From Falsiroseomonas sp038250135 (GTDB lineage: Bacteria; Pseudomonadota; Alphaproteobacteria; Acetobacterales; Acetobacteraceae): a DNA stretch of 31,647 nt. A program made the translations under genes and the position numbers. The stretch spans positions 1-31,647 of the forward strand of contig JBBSCP010000009.1 of the NCBI GenBank assembly GCA_038250135.1. The letters are read 5' to 3'. Below the pieces are notes generated by a model. The model was given only the letters and a program-made list of their open reading frames with translations. It had not been told where the DNA came from and searched no databases. Within the stretch, counting starts at the first letter, position 1. Every line of letters starts with the position of its first letter. Shown here piece by piece: positions 6,537-14,767 of this stretch.

Positions 6537-9406
6537 GGCGCGCCCTCCCGCAGGATCATGGGAATGGGCGGCATGTTCGGCGGCTTGTGCTGCGCGGGCG
6601 GGCGCGGCGAGGTTTCGTGCGCCTCATCGGCCGCGCATTTCGTGACGCTGACGCGCAGATCGTACCAGGCGGCCTGGCCGGTCACCGGGTCGGCATTCGC
6701 GCTGCGAAAGCCCTCCTGCGCCGGCAGCCACTCGCTGATGACATGGTTGAGCAGGAAGCCGCGCGTGCTCTCCGGGCTGTCCTCGCTGAGCTGCCAGGCG
6801 CCGCTGCGCTTGCCGATGGCGTTCCAGGTCCAGACCGTATCGGGGTTCACGCCTTCCATCAGCGCGACCTGGCCCTTCACGCGCCCGGCGCGGCTTTCCA
6901 CCCACACCCAGTCATCCTGCGCGATGCCCATCGCGGTGGCGCGCGCGCGGCTCATGTACAGCCGGTTCGCGCCGTGGATCTGCCGCAGCCAGGCATTCAT
7001 CGACCCCCACGAATGATACATCGCCATCGGCCGCTGCGTGACGGCCGAGAAGGGGAAGGGCGTTGTGTCATGCGACGCCTCCTCAAGCGGCGCGTACCAG
7101 ATCGGCAGCGGGTCGCAGTAGGTCTTGGTGCGCGCGCGCAGATGCGCGGGCGGCTGCTTCGCGCCGTGGCCCTCGGCGGCGAGGCGGAATTTCTGCAGCG
7201 GCTCCGAATAGATCTGCATGACGATCTGGTTCGCCACGCCGATCAGCCCCATCGCCTTCGCACCATCGAGATAGGCGCGGTTGGCGTGCTTGAAGTAGCT
7301 TTGCTCGGGCGGCAATTCATGGCGCCAGAAGCAGCCATTGGCGATGTATTTTTCGAGCTGGTTGGCGTTGGGCTCGCCCACGCCGGACTTCTCGCCATCG
7401 ACGCCACGCCATCCCGCGAGTGGACCCACGCCTGGCATGCGCTGGTGGTTGATGATGTAGTCGGGATAATCCTTGAATTTCGGCGTACCATCCGCGTTCA
7501 CGAAGGCCGGCAGGCCGAGCCGCGCGCCGAGCTCGATCAGCACCTCCTGGAAGGGCCGCACGTCGCGGTCCGGCTTGATCACCGGCTGGCGGATACCATC
7601 GCCAGGGCCGTGTGAACTGCCGATGGGGCGGTCGAGCAGGCTGATCGCGTCCCAGCGCTCCAGATAGGTCGTGTCCGGCAGGATCAGATCGGCGTAGGGC
7701 ACCGTCTCGCTGTAGAAGGCGTCGGCATAGATCACATGCGGGATGCGATAGGTTCCGTCCTCCTTCTGCTCGGTCAGGATGCGGATGGTCTCGAGCGGAT
7801 TCATCGCACTGTTCCAGGCCATGTTCGCCATGAACATGAACAGCGTGTCGATCGGGTAGGGGTCCCCTGCGCCGGCATTGGCGATGACGGTGTGCATCAT
7901 GCCGTGCAGGCCGAGCGGGGCTTCCCAGCTGAAGGATTTGTCGATGCGCAGCGGATTGCCGGCGTCATCGACCATCAGATCGTCCGGCCCCTGCGGGAAG
8001 CCGAGCAGATTGCCCGCGATGGGCGTGTTCGGTGCGCTCACCTTGCCGGCCGGTCCGGGACCGGGCGGGATCGGCCGCGGGAAGGGCGATTTGTAGCGCC
8101 AGGAGCCCGGCGTATCGATCGCACCCAGCAGCATCTGGAGGATGTGCAGCGCGCGGCAGGTGTGGAAGCCGTTGCTGTGCGCGGAGATGCCGCGCATCGC
8201 ATGGAAGGCCACCGGCCGGCCGACCATCTTCTCGTGCCGCCGACCCAAAGCATCGGTCCACGGCACATCGAGCGTGATGGTCTGGTTGAAGGCCACCTCC
8301 GCGATTTCGGCGGCGAGGCGCGTGATGCGCTCGGCACTCACCCCGCAACGCTCGGCGACGGCAGCCGGTGCATACTCTGCGCCGAGGTAGCGCGATGCCA
8401 TCAGCTCGAACACAGGCACGGCGCGGCGGCCATCCTCCAGCGTCACCTCGCCTATGATGGCGGGCTGCATGTCGGGCGTCGCGGCCGGCACGGCCTGCTG
8501 TGCCACGCGATCCCAGGCGAGCGAACGGCCTTCGGCGTCGCGCGCGAAGAGCCCGTCATCCGCGCCGCCCGGATTGCGTACCACCAGCCACGCCGCGTTG
8601 GTGTAGCGCACGAGGAAGTCGAGATCGATGCGGTCCATGCGCAGCAATTCATGGATCAGCGCCATCACGAACAAGCCGTCCGTGCCCGGGCGGATGCCGA
8701 CCCATTCATCGGCGATCGCGGAATAGCCGGTGCGCACCGGGTTCACCGAGACGAACTTCGCCCCGCGCCCCTTCATCTTGCCGAGCCCGATCTTGATCGG
8801 GTTGCTGTCATGATCCTCGGCAACGCCGAACATCATGAAGAATTTCGCATGCTCCCAGTCAGGTTCGCCGAACTCCCAGAAGGAGCCACCGATGGTGTAG
8901 AGCCCGCCCGCCGCCATGTTGACCGAGCAGAAGCCGCCATGCGCCGCGAAATTCGGCGTGCCGAACTGTGCCGCCCAGAAGCCCGTCAGCGATTGCGACT
9001 GGTCGCGCCCGGTGAAAAACGCCAGGCGCTTCGGGTCCGTCGCACGCACATGGCCGAGCCAGCCGGTGGCGATTTCCATCGCCTCCGCCCAGCTGATCTC
9101 GGCGAACTCGCCCGAGCCACGCGGCCCGACGCGCTTCAGCGGCGCCTGCAGTCGCGCCGGCGAATACTGCGTCATGATGCCGGCACTGCCCTTGCCGCAG
9201 AGCACGCCGCGATTCACCGGATGGTCCGGATTGCCCTCGATGTAGCGGACGCGGCCATCCTTCAGATGCACTTTGATGCCGCACCGGCAGGCGCACATGT
9301 AGCAGGTGGTGGTCATCACCTTGTCGCCGACCGGCGTCTGGGTCGCGACCACTTCGCCATTGCCGGTCATGCGGCGGGGCAGATCAGGCGTATTCGTATC
9401 CGGCAT
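6533..9406 (-). CDS. soeA: Molybdopterin oxidoreductase catalytic subunit, probable sulfite dehydrogenase SoeA
   Basis: This 957-residue DMSO-reductase-family enzyme binds bis-MGD and one N-terminal [4Fe-4S] cluster, with cysteines at 35, 38, 42 and 70 (CYMCACRCG and GVLCGKG). Cys160, in AAHGGFCSVN, is placed where this family has the molybdenum ligand, so the metal is probably Cys-ligated as in polysulfide/thiosulfate reductase-like members. The N-terminus before the cluster is short and has no twin-arginine signal (PRRMTGNG lacks the hydrophobic helix), so the enzyme should stay in the cytoplasm. That favours the cytoplasmic sulfite dehydrogenase SoeABC over periplasmic PsrA or PhsA. The ATG at 9406 follows GGGAGA; a longer frame upstream has no family similarity. 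The substrate is inferred, not proven. Confidence 0.82.
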   Translation of the reverse strand: MPDTNTPDLPRRMTGNGEVVATQTPVGDKVMTTTCYMCACRCGIKVHLKDGRVRYIEGNPDHPVNRGVLCGKGSAGIMTQYSPARLQAPLKRVGPRGSGEFAEISWAEAMEIATGWLGHVRATDPKRLAFFTGRDQSQSLTGFWAAQFGTPNFAAHGGFCSVNMAAGGLYTIGGSFWEFGEPDWEHAKFFMMFGVAEDHDSNPIKIGLGKMKGRGAKFVSVNPVRTGYSAIADEWVGIRPGTDGLFVMALIHELLRMDRIDLDFLVRYTNAAWLVVRNPGGADDGLFARDAEGRSLAWDRVAQQAVPAATPDMQPAIIGEVTLEDGRRAVPVFELMASRYLGAEYAPAAVAERCGVSAERITRLAAEIAEVAFNQTITLDVPWTDALGRRHEKMVGRPVAFHAMRGISAHSNGFHTCRALHILQMLLGAIDTPGSWRYKSPFPRPIPPGPGPAGKVSAPNTPIAGNLLGFPQGPDDLMVDDAGNPLRIDKSFSWEAPLGLHGMMHTVIANAGAGDPYPIDTLFMFMANMAWNSAMNPLETIRILTEQKEDGTYRIPHVIYADAFYSETVPYADLILPDTTYLERWDAISLLDRPIGSSHGPGDGIRQPVIKPDRDVRPFQEVLIELGARLGLPAFVNADGTPKFKDYPDYIINHQRMPGVGPLAGWRGVDGEKSGVGEPNANQLEKYIANGCFWRHELPPEQSYFKHANRAYLDGAKAMGLIGVANQIVMQIYSEPLQKFRLAAEGHGAKQPPAHLRARTKTYCDPLPIWYAPLEEASHDTTPFPFSAVTQRPMAMYHSWGSMNAWLRQIHGANRLYMSRARATAMGIAQDDWVWVESRAGRVKGQVALMEGVNPDTVWTWNAIGKRSGAWQLSEDSPESTRGFLLNHVISEWLPAQEGFRSANADPVTGQAAWYDLRVSVTKCAADEAHETSPRPPAQHKPPNMPPIPMILREGAP

Positions 9407-9461
9407 CAGGGTCTCCCGTTGCGCTGATTGTGCGGCGTCGCGGGCTCGGCGGGAAGTCCCG

Positions 9462-10565
9462 TCAGTTGCGCGGCAGGCGGGCGCGGCTGGGTGCGTCCGG
9501 GTTCTGCGCGCGGTGACGCAGCAAATGGTCGGCGAGTACCAGCGCCAGCATCGCCTCGCCCACCGGCACGGCTCGGATGCCGACACATGGGTCGTGGCGG
9601 CCCTTGGTCAACACCTCCACATCCTCGCCGAACCGGTCCACGGAATGGCGTGGCGTGAGGATGGAACTGGTCGGCTTCACCGCGAAGCGCGCCACCACCG
9701 GCTGCCCGGTCGAGATGCCGCCCAGAATGCCGCCGGCGTGGTTGCTGTCGAACAGCACCTCGCCATCTGCGCCCATGCGCATCTCATCGGCATTCTGCTC
9801 GCCGGCAAGATTCGCGGCCGAGAAGCCGGCGCCGATCTCGACCCCCTTCACGGCGTTGATCGACATCAGCGCGGCGGCGATATCGGCGTCGAGCTTGCCG
9901 TAGATCGGCGCGCCGAGGCCGGGTGGCACGCCCTCCGCCACCACTTCCACCACCGCGCCGAGCGAGCTTCCGGATTTACGAATTGCGGTCAGCTTCACTT
10001 CCCACCGCGCTGCGGCTTCGGCGTCAGGGCAGAAGAAGGGATTCTGATCGACCTGCGCCCAGTCGTGATTCGCGCGGTCGATCCAGTCGCCGCCCATGGC
10101 GACCAGCGCGCCGCGGATCGTCACCCCTTCCAGCACCTTGCGCGCAATGGCGCCGGCGGCGACCCGCATCGCCGTCTCGCGCGCGCTCGACCGCCCGCCG
10201 CCGCGATGGTCGCGCACGCCGTATTTGAGCTCGTAGGTCAGGTCGGCATGGCCGGGCCGGAACCGGTCCTTGATCTCGCCGTAATCCTTGCTGCGCTGGT
10301 CGGTGTTGTCGATGTGCAGCGCGATGGGGGCGCCGGTGGTGACGCCCTCGAAGGTGCCGGAGAGGATCCTTGCCTCATCCGCCTCCTGCCGCTGCGTCAC
10401 GAACTTCGACTGACCGGGGCGGCGGCGATCCAGGTAGGGCTGGATATCGGCTTCCGTCAGCGCGATCCGCGGCGGGCAGCCATCGACCACGCAGCCAATG
10501 GCGAGGCCATGCGATTCGCCCCAGGTGGTGACGCGGAACAGGTGGCCGAAGGTATTGTGGCTCAT
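9462..10565 (-). CDS. aroC: Chorismate synthase
   Basis: This enzyme converts 5-enolpyruvylshikimate 3-phosphate to chorismate using reduced FMN, the last common step of aromatic amino acid synthesis. The 367-residue length is normal. Family signatures are GESHG (16-20), RPGHAD (103-108) and RGGGRSSARETA (121-132). The ATG at 10565 is preceded by GAGAGACGC. This ATG overlaps the stop of a possible 24-codon upstream frame in ATGA, which could couple their translation. aroC lies downstream of fabI on the same strand and is probably co-transcribed with it. Confidence 0.98.
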   Translation of the reverse strand: MSHNTFGHLFRVTTWGESHGLAIGCVVDGCPPRIALTEADIQPYLDRRRPGQSKFVTQRQEADEARILSGTFEGVTTGAPIALHIDNTDQRSKDYGEIKDRFRPGHADLTYELKYGVRDHRGGGRSSARETAMRVAAGAIARKVLEGVTIRGALVAMGGDWIDRANHDWAQVDQNPFFCPDAEAAARWEVKLTAIRKSGSSLGAVVEVVAEGVPPGLGAPIYGKLDADIAAALMSINAVKGVEIGAGFSAANLAGEQNADEMRMGADGEVLFDSNHAGGILGGISTGQPVVARFAVKPTSSILTPRHSVDRFGEDVEVLTKGRHDPCVGIRAVPVGEAMLALVLADHLLRHRAQNPDAPSRARLPRN

Positions 10566-10636
10566 GCGTCTCTCAGCGTGCAGCGGCCAGGCAGGCGAGA
10601 ACTGTCTTGACACGCGGCAGTAAGGGCAGGGCGCAT
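10562..10636 (-). CDS. Possible 24-codon upstream ORF/leader ahead of aroC
   Basis: Just after the fabI stop, a strong GGGGAGG sits 5 nt before an ATG at 10636. The frame reads 24 codons, starting MRPALTAACQ, and its TGA overlaps the aroC start codon as ATGA. The Shine-Dalgarno lies in the loop of a small dyad (TCTGAG/CTCAGA, 10636-10653) that also covers the fabI stop. It is not rich in Phe, Tyr or Trp, so it is not a classical attenuation leader. It may load ribosomes for aroC or be coincidental. Confidence 0.35.
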   Translation of the reverse strand: MRPALTAACQDSSRLPGRCTLRDA

Positions 10637-10648
10637 CTGAGCCTCCCC

Positions 10649-11488
10649 TCAGACGGTCGCGATATCCGGCGCGTCGGGGTTCTTCATCCCGACCACGTGA
10701 TACCCGCAATCCACATGGTGCACTTCGCCCGTGACGCCCGAGGAGAGCGAGGAGAGCAGGTACAGCCCCGCGCCGCCGACATCCTCGATGGTCACGTTGC
10801 GCTCGAGTGGCGCGTTGTATTGGTTCCATTTCAGGATATAGCGGAAATCGCCGATGCCGCTCGCCGCCAGCGTCTTGATCGGCCCGGCCGAAATCGCGTT
10901 CACGCGAATGCCCGCCTTGCCCAGATCGGCCGCCATGTAGCGCACCGAGGCTTCGAGCGCCGCCTTGGCCACGCCCATCACGTTGTAGTGCGGCGTCACG
11001 CGCTCGGCGCCGAGGTAGCTCATGGTCAGCAACGACCCGCCCGGCTTCATCAGCGGCACGGCGCGCTGCGCGACGCTCACGAAGGAATAGACGGAAATGT
11101 CCATTGCCTGGAGGAAGGCGCCGCGCGGCGTATCCATATAGCGGCCGCGCAGGAACTGCTTGTCCGCGAAACCGATGGCGTGGACGAGAAAGTCGATGCC
11201 GCCCCATTCGCGGCCTAGCGTCTCGAACACAGCATCGACGCTGGCATCGTCGGTGACGTCGCAGGGCAGCACGAAGGGGCTGCCGACGCTCTCGGCCAGC
11301 GGGCGGACGCGCTTTTCCAGCGCCTCGCCCTGGTAGGTGAAGGCGATTTGCGCGCCCTGGGCGGCGCAGGCCCGGGCGATGCCCCAGGCGATGGAGCGGT
11401 CATTCGCCACGCCCATCACCACGCCACGCTTCCCCGCCATCAGATTGCCCTTGGGCAATACGGTTTCGAGCGTTTCGACGTCGGGCAT
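10649..11488 (-). CDS. fabI: Enoyl-[acyl-carrier-protein] reductase (NADH)
   Basis: This 279-residue short-chain dehydrogenase catalyses the last reduction step of each fatty acid elongation cycle. The FabI-type nucleotide loop GVANDRSIAWGIA (26-38) and the catalytic Tyr168-x6-Lys175 (YNVMGVAK) are present, as is Tyr158. The chosen ATG at 11488 gives MPDVETLETVLPKGNLMAGKRG. A second ATG at residue 17 has a clearer AAGGG upstream and is an alternative start. aroC follows downstream. pdxH is divergent, with 111 nt between the two starts. Confidence 0.96.
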   Translation of the reverse strand: MPDVETLETVLPKGNLMAGKRGVVMGVANDRSIAWGIARACAAQGAQIAFTYQGEALEKRVRPLAESVGSPFVLPCDVTDDASVDAVFETLGREWGGIDFLVHAIGFADKQFLRGRYMDTPRGAFLQAMDISVYSFVSVAQRAVPLMKPGGSLLTMSYLGAERVTPHYNVMGVAKAALEASVRYMAADLGKAGIRVNAISAGPIKTLAASGIGDFRYILKWNQYNAPLERNVTIEDVGGAGLYLLSSLSSGVTGEVHHVDCGYHVVGMKNPDAPDIATV

Positions 11489-11599
11489 TGTTTTGCGGAC
11501 CGGGCTGTGGTTGCGGAGGGCGCATCGTGGTGGCACATGCCCCCCCGCCGGGCAAGGGGCGGCAGGCCCGCCACACCCGGTCGAGACCCGGAGAACAGC

Positions 11600-12250
11600 G
11601 TGGACACGCTCCCCCCAACCCACAGCCCCCCAACCCAAAGCCCCCCCACCTACAGCCCAACCGGGGAAGACCCAATCGCGCTGTTCGAGGCCTGGATGGC
11701 CGAAGCCGCGACATCCGAGCCGAACGACCCCAACGCCGTCTGCCTTGCCACCGCCACGCCCGATGGCCGGCCCTCGGCGCGCATGGTGCTGCTCAAGGGC
11801 GTCGATCGTGAGCGTCCCGGGGGCGGCTTCGTGTTCTACACCAACCTCGAAAGCCGCAAGGGCGGCGAGCTTTCCGCCAACCCGCAGGCCGCCCTGTGCT
11901 TCCATTGGAAAACCCTGCAGCGCTCCGTTCGCGTCGAGGGCTGCATCGCACCGGTCAGCGCGGCCGAGGCCGATGCCTACTATGCCTCCCGCGCCCGTGG
12001 CAGCCGGATCGGCGCCTGGGCCTCGAAGCAGTCGCGCCCGCTGGAAAGCCGCTTCGCGCTGGAGAAGGCCGTTGCCGAGCAGACGCTGCGCTTCGGTCTC
12101 GGCGAGATCCCCCGCCCGGAATTCTGGTCCGGCTTCCGCCTGGTGCCGGCGCGCATCGAGCTGTGGCGCGACATGCCCTTCCGCCTGCATGAGCGCCGCG
12201 TCTTCCACCGCACCGCCGAGGGCTGGGCGCTGGAGATGCTGTATCCTTGA
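11600..12250 (+). CDS. pdxH: Pyridoxamine 5'-phosphate oxidase
   Basis: This FMN enzyme oxidises pyridoxine/pyridoxamine 5'-phosphate to pyridoxal 5'-phosphate. At 216 residues it has the usual size. The FMN-binding segments RMVLLKG (61-67) and FYTNLESRKG (79-88) and the C-terminal MPFRLHERRVFHR dimerisation region are visible. The GTG start at 11600 follows GGAGA at a suitable spacing; upstream in-frame codons reach back into the fabI region and are not convincing. The N-terminus is unusual: residues 5-20 are a PPT(H/Q/Y)S repeat encoded by a 15-bp tandem repeat. The last 4 nt overlap the next gene's start (TTGA). Confidence 0.95.
   Translation: MDTLPPTHSPPTQSPPTYSPTGEDPIALFEAWMAEAATSEPNDPNAVCLATATPDGRPSARMVLLKGVDRERPGGGFVFYTNLESRKGGELSANPQAALCFHWKTLQRSVRVEGCIAPVSAAEADAYYASRARGSRIGAWASKQSRPLESRFALEKAVAEQTLRFGLGEIPRPEFWSGFRLVPARIELWRDMPFRLHERRVFHRTAEGWALEMLYP
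11612..11656 (+). repeat. 15-bp tandem repeat encoding a Pro-Thr-Ser rich N-terminus of PdxH
   Basis: Three 15-bp units of the form CCCCCMACCYAMAGC encode PPTHS, PPTQS and PPTYS in the disordered leader before the PdxH core. The units contain runs of six or seven C, which are prone to slippage. Unit length is a multiple of three, so whole-unit changes preserve the frame but single-base slippage would not. Confidence 0.8.
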
Positions 12251-13749
12251 GCCTGCCCGTGAGCCTGCCCCCGGCGCAGCAACCCGTCGCCGCGCTGCTG
12301 GCGCGGCTGACGGGCGATGCGACGCCGGTGGAGACCCATATCTCGCTGGTTTTCGTGGGGCGCGAGGAAGCCTTCAAGCTGAAGAAGGCGGTGCGCTACG
12401 ACTTCCTCGACTTCTCGACGCTGGCGGCGCGGGAACGCTTTACGCGGCGCGAGCTGGAGCTGAACCAGCCGGGCGCGCCCAGCCTCTACCGCGACGTTCT
12501 GCCCGTGACCCGCGCCCCCGACGGCACGCTGGCGCTGGATGGCGCGGGCGAGGTGGTCGAGTGGGTGCTGCGCATGGCGCCCCTCCCGGCCGCCGATTTC
12601 CTGCCTGCCATCGCCGCGCGCGGCGCGCTGACGCCCGAGATGCTGGATGAAATGGCGGATGCCGTTGCCGCGCTGCATGCGGCGGCGCCCGAGGCCCCGC
12701 GCAATTTCGACAGCCCGGGACGCATGGCCCAGGTACTCGCCGGCAACCTCCGTTCCTGCCACGACGCCGGCATTGAGGTCGCGCGGGCCGAGGCGCTGGC
12801 CGAAACCCTCACGCGGCTGCTCGACAGCGTGGCGCCGGCGATGTGCGCGCGCGCCGCTTCGGGCTGTGTTCGGCGCTGCCATGGTGACCTTCACCTGGGC
12901 AATATCGTGCTGGTGGCGGGCCACCCCACGCCCTTCGACGCGCTGGAATTCGACGAGGCGCTGGCCATCACCGATACCGGCTACGATATCGCATTCCTGG
13001 TCATGGACCTCGACCAGCGCTGCGGCCGCGGCCCTGCCAACCGAGTGCTGAACCGCTACCTGGGGCGCTGTGGCGATACCTCGCTGCTCGGCCCACTGCC
13101 GTTCTGGCTGGCGCTGCGCGCCATGGTGCGCGCGCATATCGAGGCCCGCGCCGGGCGCGACGGGCTGCACTACCTCGCCGCCGCCGAGGCCTATGCGCGG
13201 CCTGTCCCGCCGCGGCTGGTCGCGATCGGCGGGCTGCAGGGCACGGGCAAGACCTGGCTGGCGCGCGACTTCGCGCCGCTGCTCGGCGTGGCGCCCGGCG
13301 CGCTGCACCTGCGCACCGACGAGGCCCGCAAGCGTCGCTTCGGCGTGGCGCCGGAGGCCCGCCTGCCCGAGGCGGCCTACGCGCCCGAGGTCAGCGACGT
13401 CTTGCATACGGAGATGTTTGCGCAGGCCCGCGCCGCGCTGGATATCGGGCATAGCGTGGTGCTGGACGCCGTCTTTCTCGACCCCGCGATGCGAGTCGCT
13501 GCTGCGGCCGCCGCCGGGCCGCATCCTTTCCTGGGCCTGTGGCTGGAAGCGCCGCGCGCGGTGTTGAACGCACGCGTCGCCGCCCGCAGCGCCGAAGGGC
13601 TCGATGCATCCGATGCGGATGTCGCGGTGCTGGCCCGCGCCGCTGCCGTCGATCCTGGGCCAATCGCCTGGCAGCGGATCGATGCCGCAGGTGACGCGCG
13701 CTTCGCCGTACGCGCCGCGCTGGCCTTGACCCCCGGATGTAGTGCATAA
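12247..13749 (+). CDS. Fused APH-like kinase and P-loop ATP-binding protein
   Basis: This 500-residue protein has two kinase-like halves. Residues about 30-310 resemble aminoglycoside phosphotransferase/choline kinase folds, with the catalytic loop HGDLHLGN (212-219) and the metal-binding acidic segment around DALEFDEA (231-238). Residues about 323-500 are a P-loop domain with Walker A GLQGTGKT (329-336), similar to gluconate-kinase/zeta-toxin-like phosphotransferases. Proteins of this architecture are widespread in Proteobacteria but their substrate is not known to me; the resistance-type name should not be taken as function. The TTG start overlaps the pdxH stop. A GTG 12 nt further on is an alternative, created by a repeated AGCCTGCCC. 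Confidence 0.88.
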   Translation: MSLPVSLPPAQQPVAALLARLTGDATPVETHISLVFVGREEAFKLKKAVRYDFLDFSTLAARERFTRRELELNQPGAPSLYRDVLPVTRAPDGTLALDGAGEVVEWVLRMAPLPAADFLPAIAARGALTPEMLDEMADAVAALHAAAPEAPRNFDSPGRMAQVLAGNLRSCHDAGIEVARAEALAETLTRLLDSVAPAMCARAASGCVRRCHGDLHLGNIVLVAGHPTPFDALEFDEALAITDTGYDIAFLVMDLDQRCGRGPANRVLNRYLGRCGDTSLLGPLPFWLALRAMVRAHIEARAGRDGLHYLAAAEAYARPVPPRLVAIGGLQGTGKTWLARDFAPLLGVAPGALHLRTDEARKRRFGVAPEARLPEAAYAPEVSDVLHTEMFAQARAALDIGHSVVLDAVFLDPAMRVAAAAAAGPHPFLGLWLEAPRAVLNARVAARSAEGLDASDADVAVLARAAAVDPGPIAWQRIDAAGDARFAVRAALALTPGCSA

Positions 13750-13792
13750 AGTTTCTCAGGAAGGCTCACTCGAGAATAAGGGGAGAGGCGCG

Positions 13793-14671
13793 ATGGCCTA
13801 TCGACGCCTGTTGCTGCCGTTGACCGGAACCGCCGCGGGAGAAGCGGCGCTCGCCACCGCGCTCTCGGTGGCGCGCATCTGGAATTCGCATCTGCATTGC
13901 CTGCATGTGCGCGTCGATGCGCGCGACGTCGCACCCTTGGCCGGCGAAGGCCTGTCGGGCGCGATGATCGAGGAGATGATGGCCGCGACCGAACGCGAAA
14001 GCGGCGAGCGTGCCGGCCGCGTGCTCTCATTGTTCGAGAAGTTTACCGCCACGCATGGCGACCTGACCCTGGCGCCGGACCCCAATACCGCTTTGAAGGT
14101 GCCCGGCGTGACGCTTTCCTTCGAGGCGATCCCGGGGCGGGAGGAGGATGTGGTGGCGCAGCAGTCGCGCCTTTACGACATGGCCGTGGTGCCGCATCCC
14201 GAGGCCGATGAGGATGTCAGCTCGTCGGACGCGCTGCACGCCGTGCTGTTCGACAGCGGCCGTCCTGTGCTGATCGCGCCGCGCGCCGTGCCTGATGTCA
14301 TCGGCACGCGCGTGGCCGTCGCCTGGAATGGCAGCGCCGAGAGTGCCGCCGCCGTCGCTGCCGCGCTGCCCTGGCTGCACCGGGCGAGCGCCGTGCGAAT
14401 CCTCTACTCGGACGACTATCAGCGCCGCGGCCCGGCGGCCGATGGCATCCGCGCCTATTTGCGCTGGCATGGCATCGAGGCCGAGGCGATCGCCTTCAAG
14501 CCCGCAACGCGCGAGGTCGGCGCCGGGCTGCTCGGCGCGGCGCGGGATTTTGGCGCGGATCTGATGTGCCAGGGCGCCTACAGCCATTCCCGCCTGCGAC
14601 AACTCATCCTGGGCGGCGTGACGCGCCACGTGCTGGAGAATGCCGAGATCCCCGTGCTGATGTGCCGCTGA
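13793..14671 (+). CDS. Universal stress protein, tandem UspA-like
   Basis: This 292-residue cytoplasmic protein appears to contain two Usp-type domains. The N-terminal part begins MAYRRLLLPLTG, the usual first strand. The C-terminal domain ends GAYSHSRLRQLILGGVTRHVL followed by IPVLMCR, matching the G-x2-G-x9-G-(S/T) ATP-loop pattern in slightly altered form (Ala and Tyr in the first loop). The ATG at 13793 is preceded by GGGGAGAGG; an in-frame start 51 nt upstream overlaps the previous gene and is less likely. The family binds ATP or acts in stress survival; the specific role here is unknown. Confidence 0.88.
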   Translation: MAYRRLLLPLTGTAAGEAALATALSVARIWNSHLHCLHVRVDARDVAPLAGEGLSGAMIEEMMAATERESGERAGRVLSLFEKFTATHGDLTLAPDPNTALKVPGVTLSFEAIPGREEDVVAQQSRLYDMAVVPHPEADEDVSSSDALHAVLFDSGRPVLIAPRAVPDVIGTRVAVAWNGSAESAAAVAAALPWLHRASAVRILYSDDYQRRGPAADGIRAYLRWHGIEAEAIAFKPATREVGAGLLGAARDFGADLMCQGAYSHSRLRQLILGGVTRHVLENAEIPVLMCR

Positions 14672-14767
14672 CATTCAGGCCGTGAATGGCGACGATCCGC
14701 TGTCGCCCGCTGCACGGATCGCGCCGCCACCCTATTTCCTGCCTTAACACGGACAGGAGTTGCCCCG

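Noticed and set aside
9374..9406. Twin-arginine signal in the soeA-like N-terminus (PRRMTGNG)
   Set aside because: No hydrophobic helix or cleavage site follows the arginines, and the cluster cysteines begin by residue 35.
7736..9427. Open frame of 563 codons antisense to the soeA-like gene
   Set aside because: Arg/His-rich low-information translation typical of high-GC shadow frames; the minus strand carries all motifs.
6533..9586. Longer version of the soeA-like gene starting at 9586
   Set aside because: The extra 60 residues are Arg/Cys-rich, overlap the end of aroC and do not resemble the family; ATG at 9406 has a ribosome site.
10636..10653. Dyad after fabI as a terminator
   Set aside because: Only 6 pairs and no T-run on the transcribed side; it instead frames a ribosome binding site.
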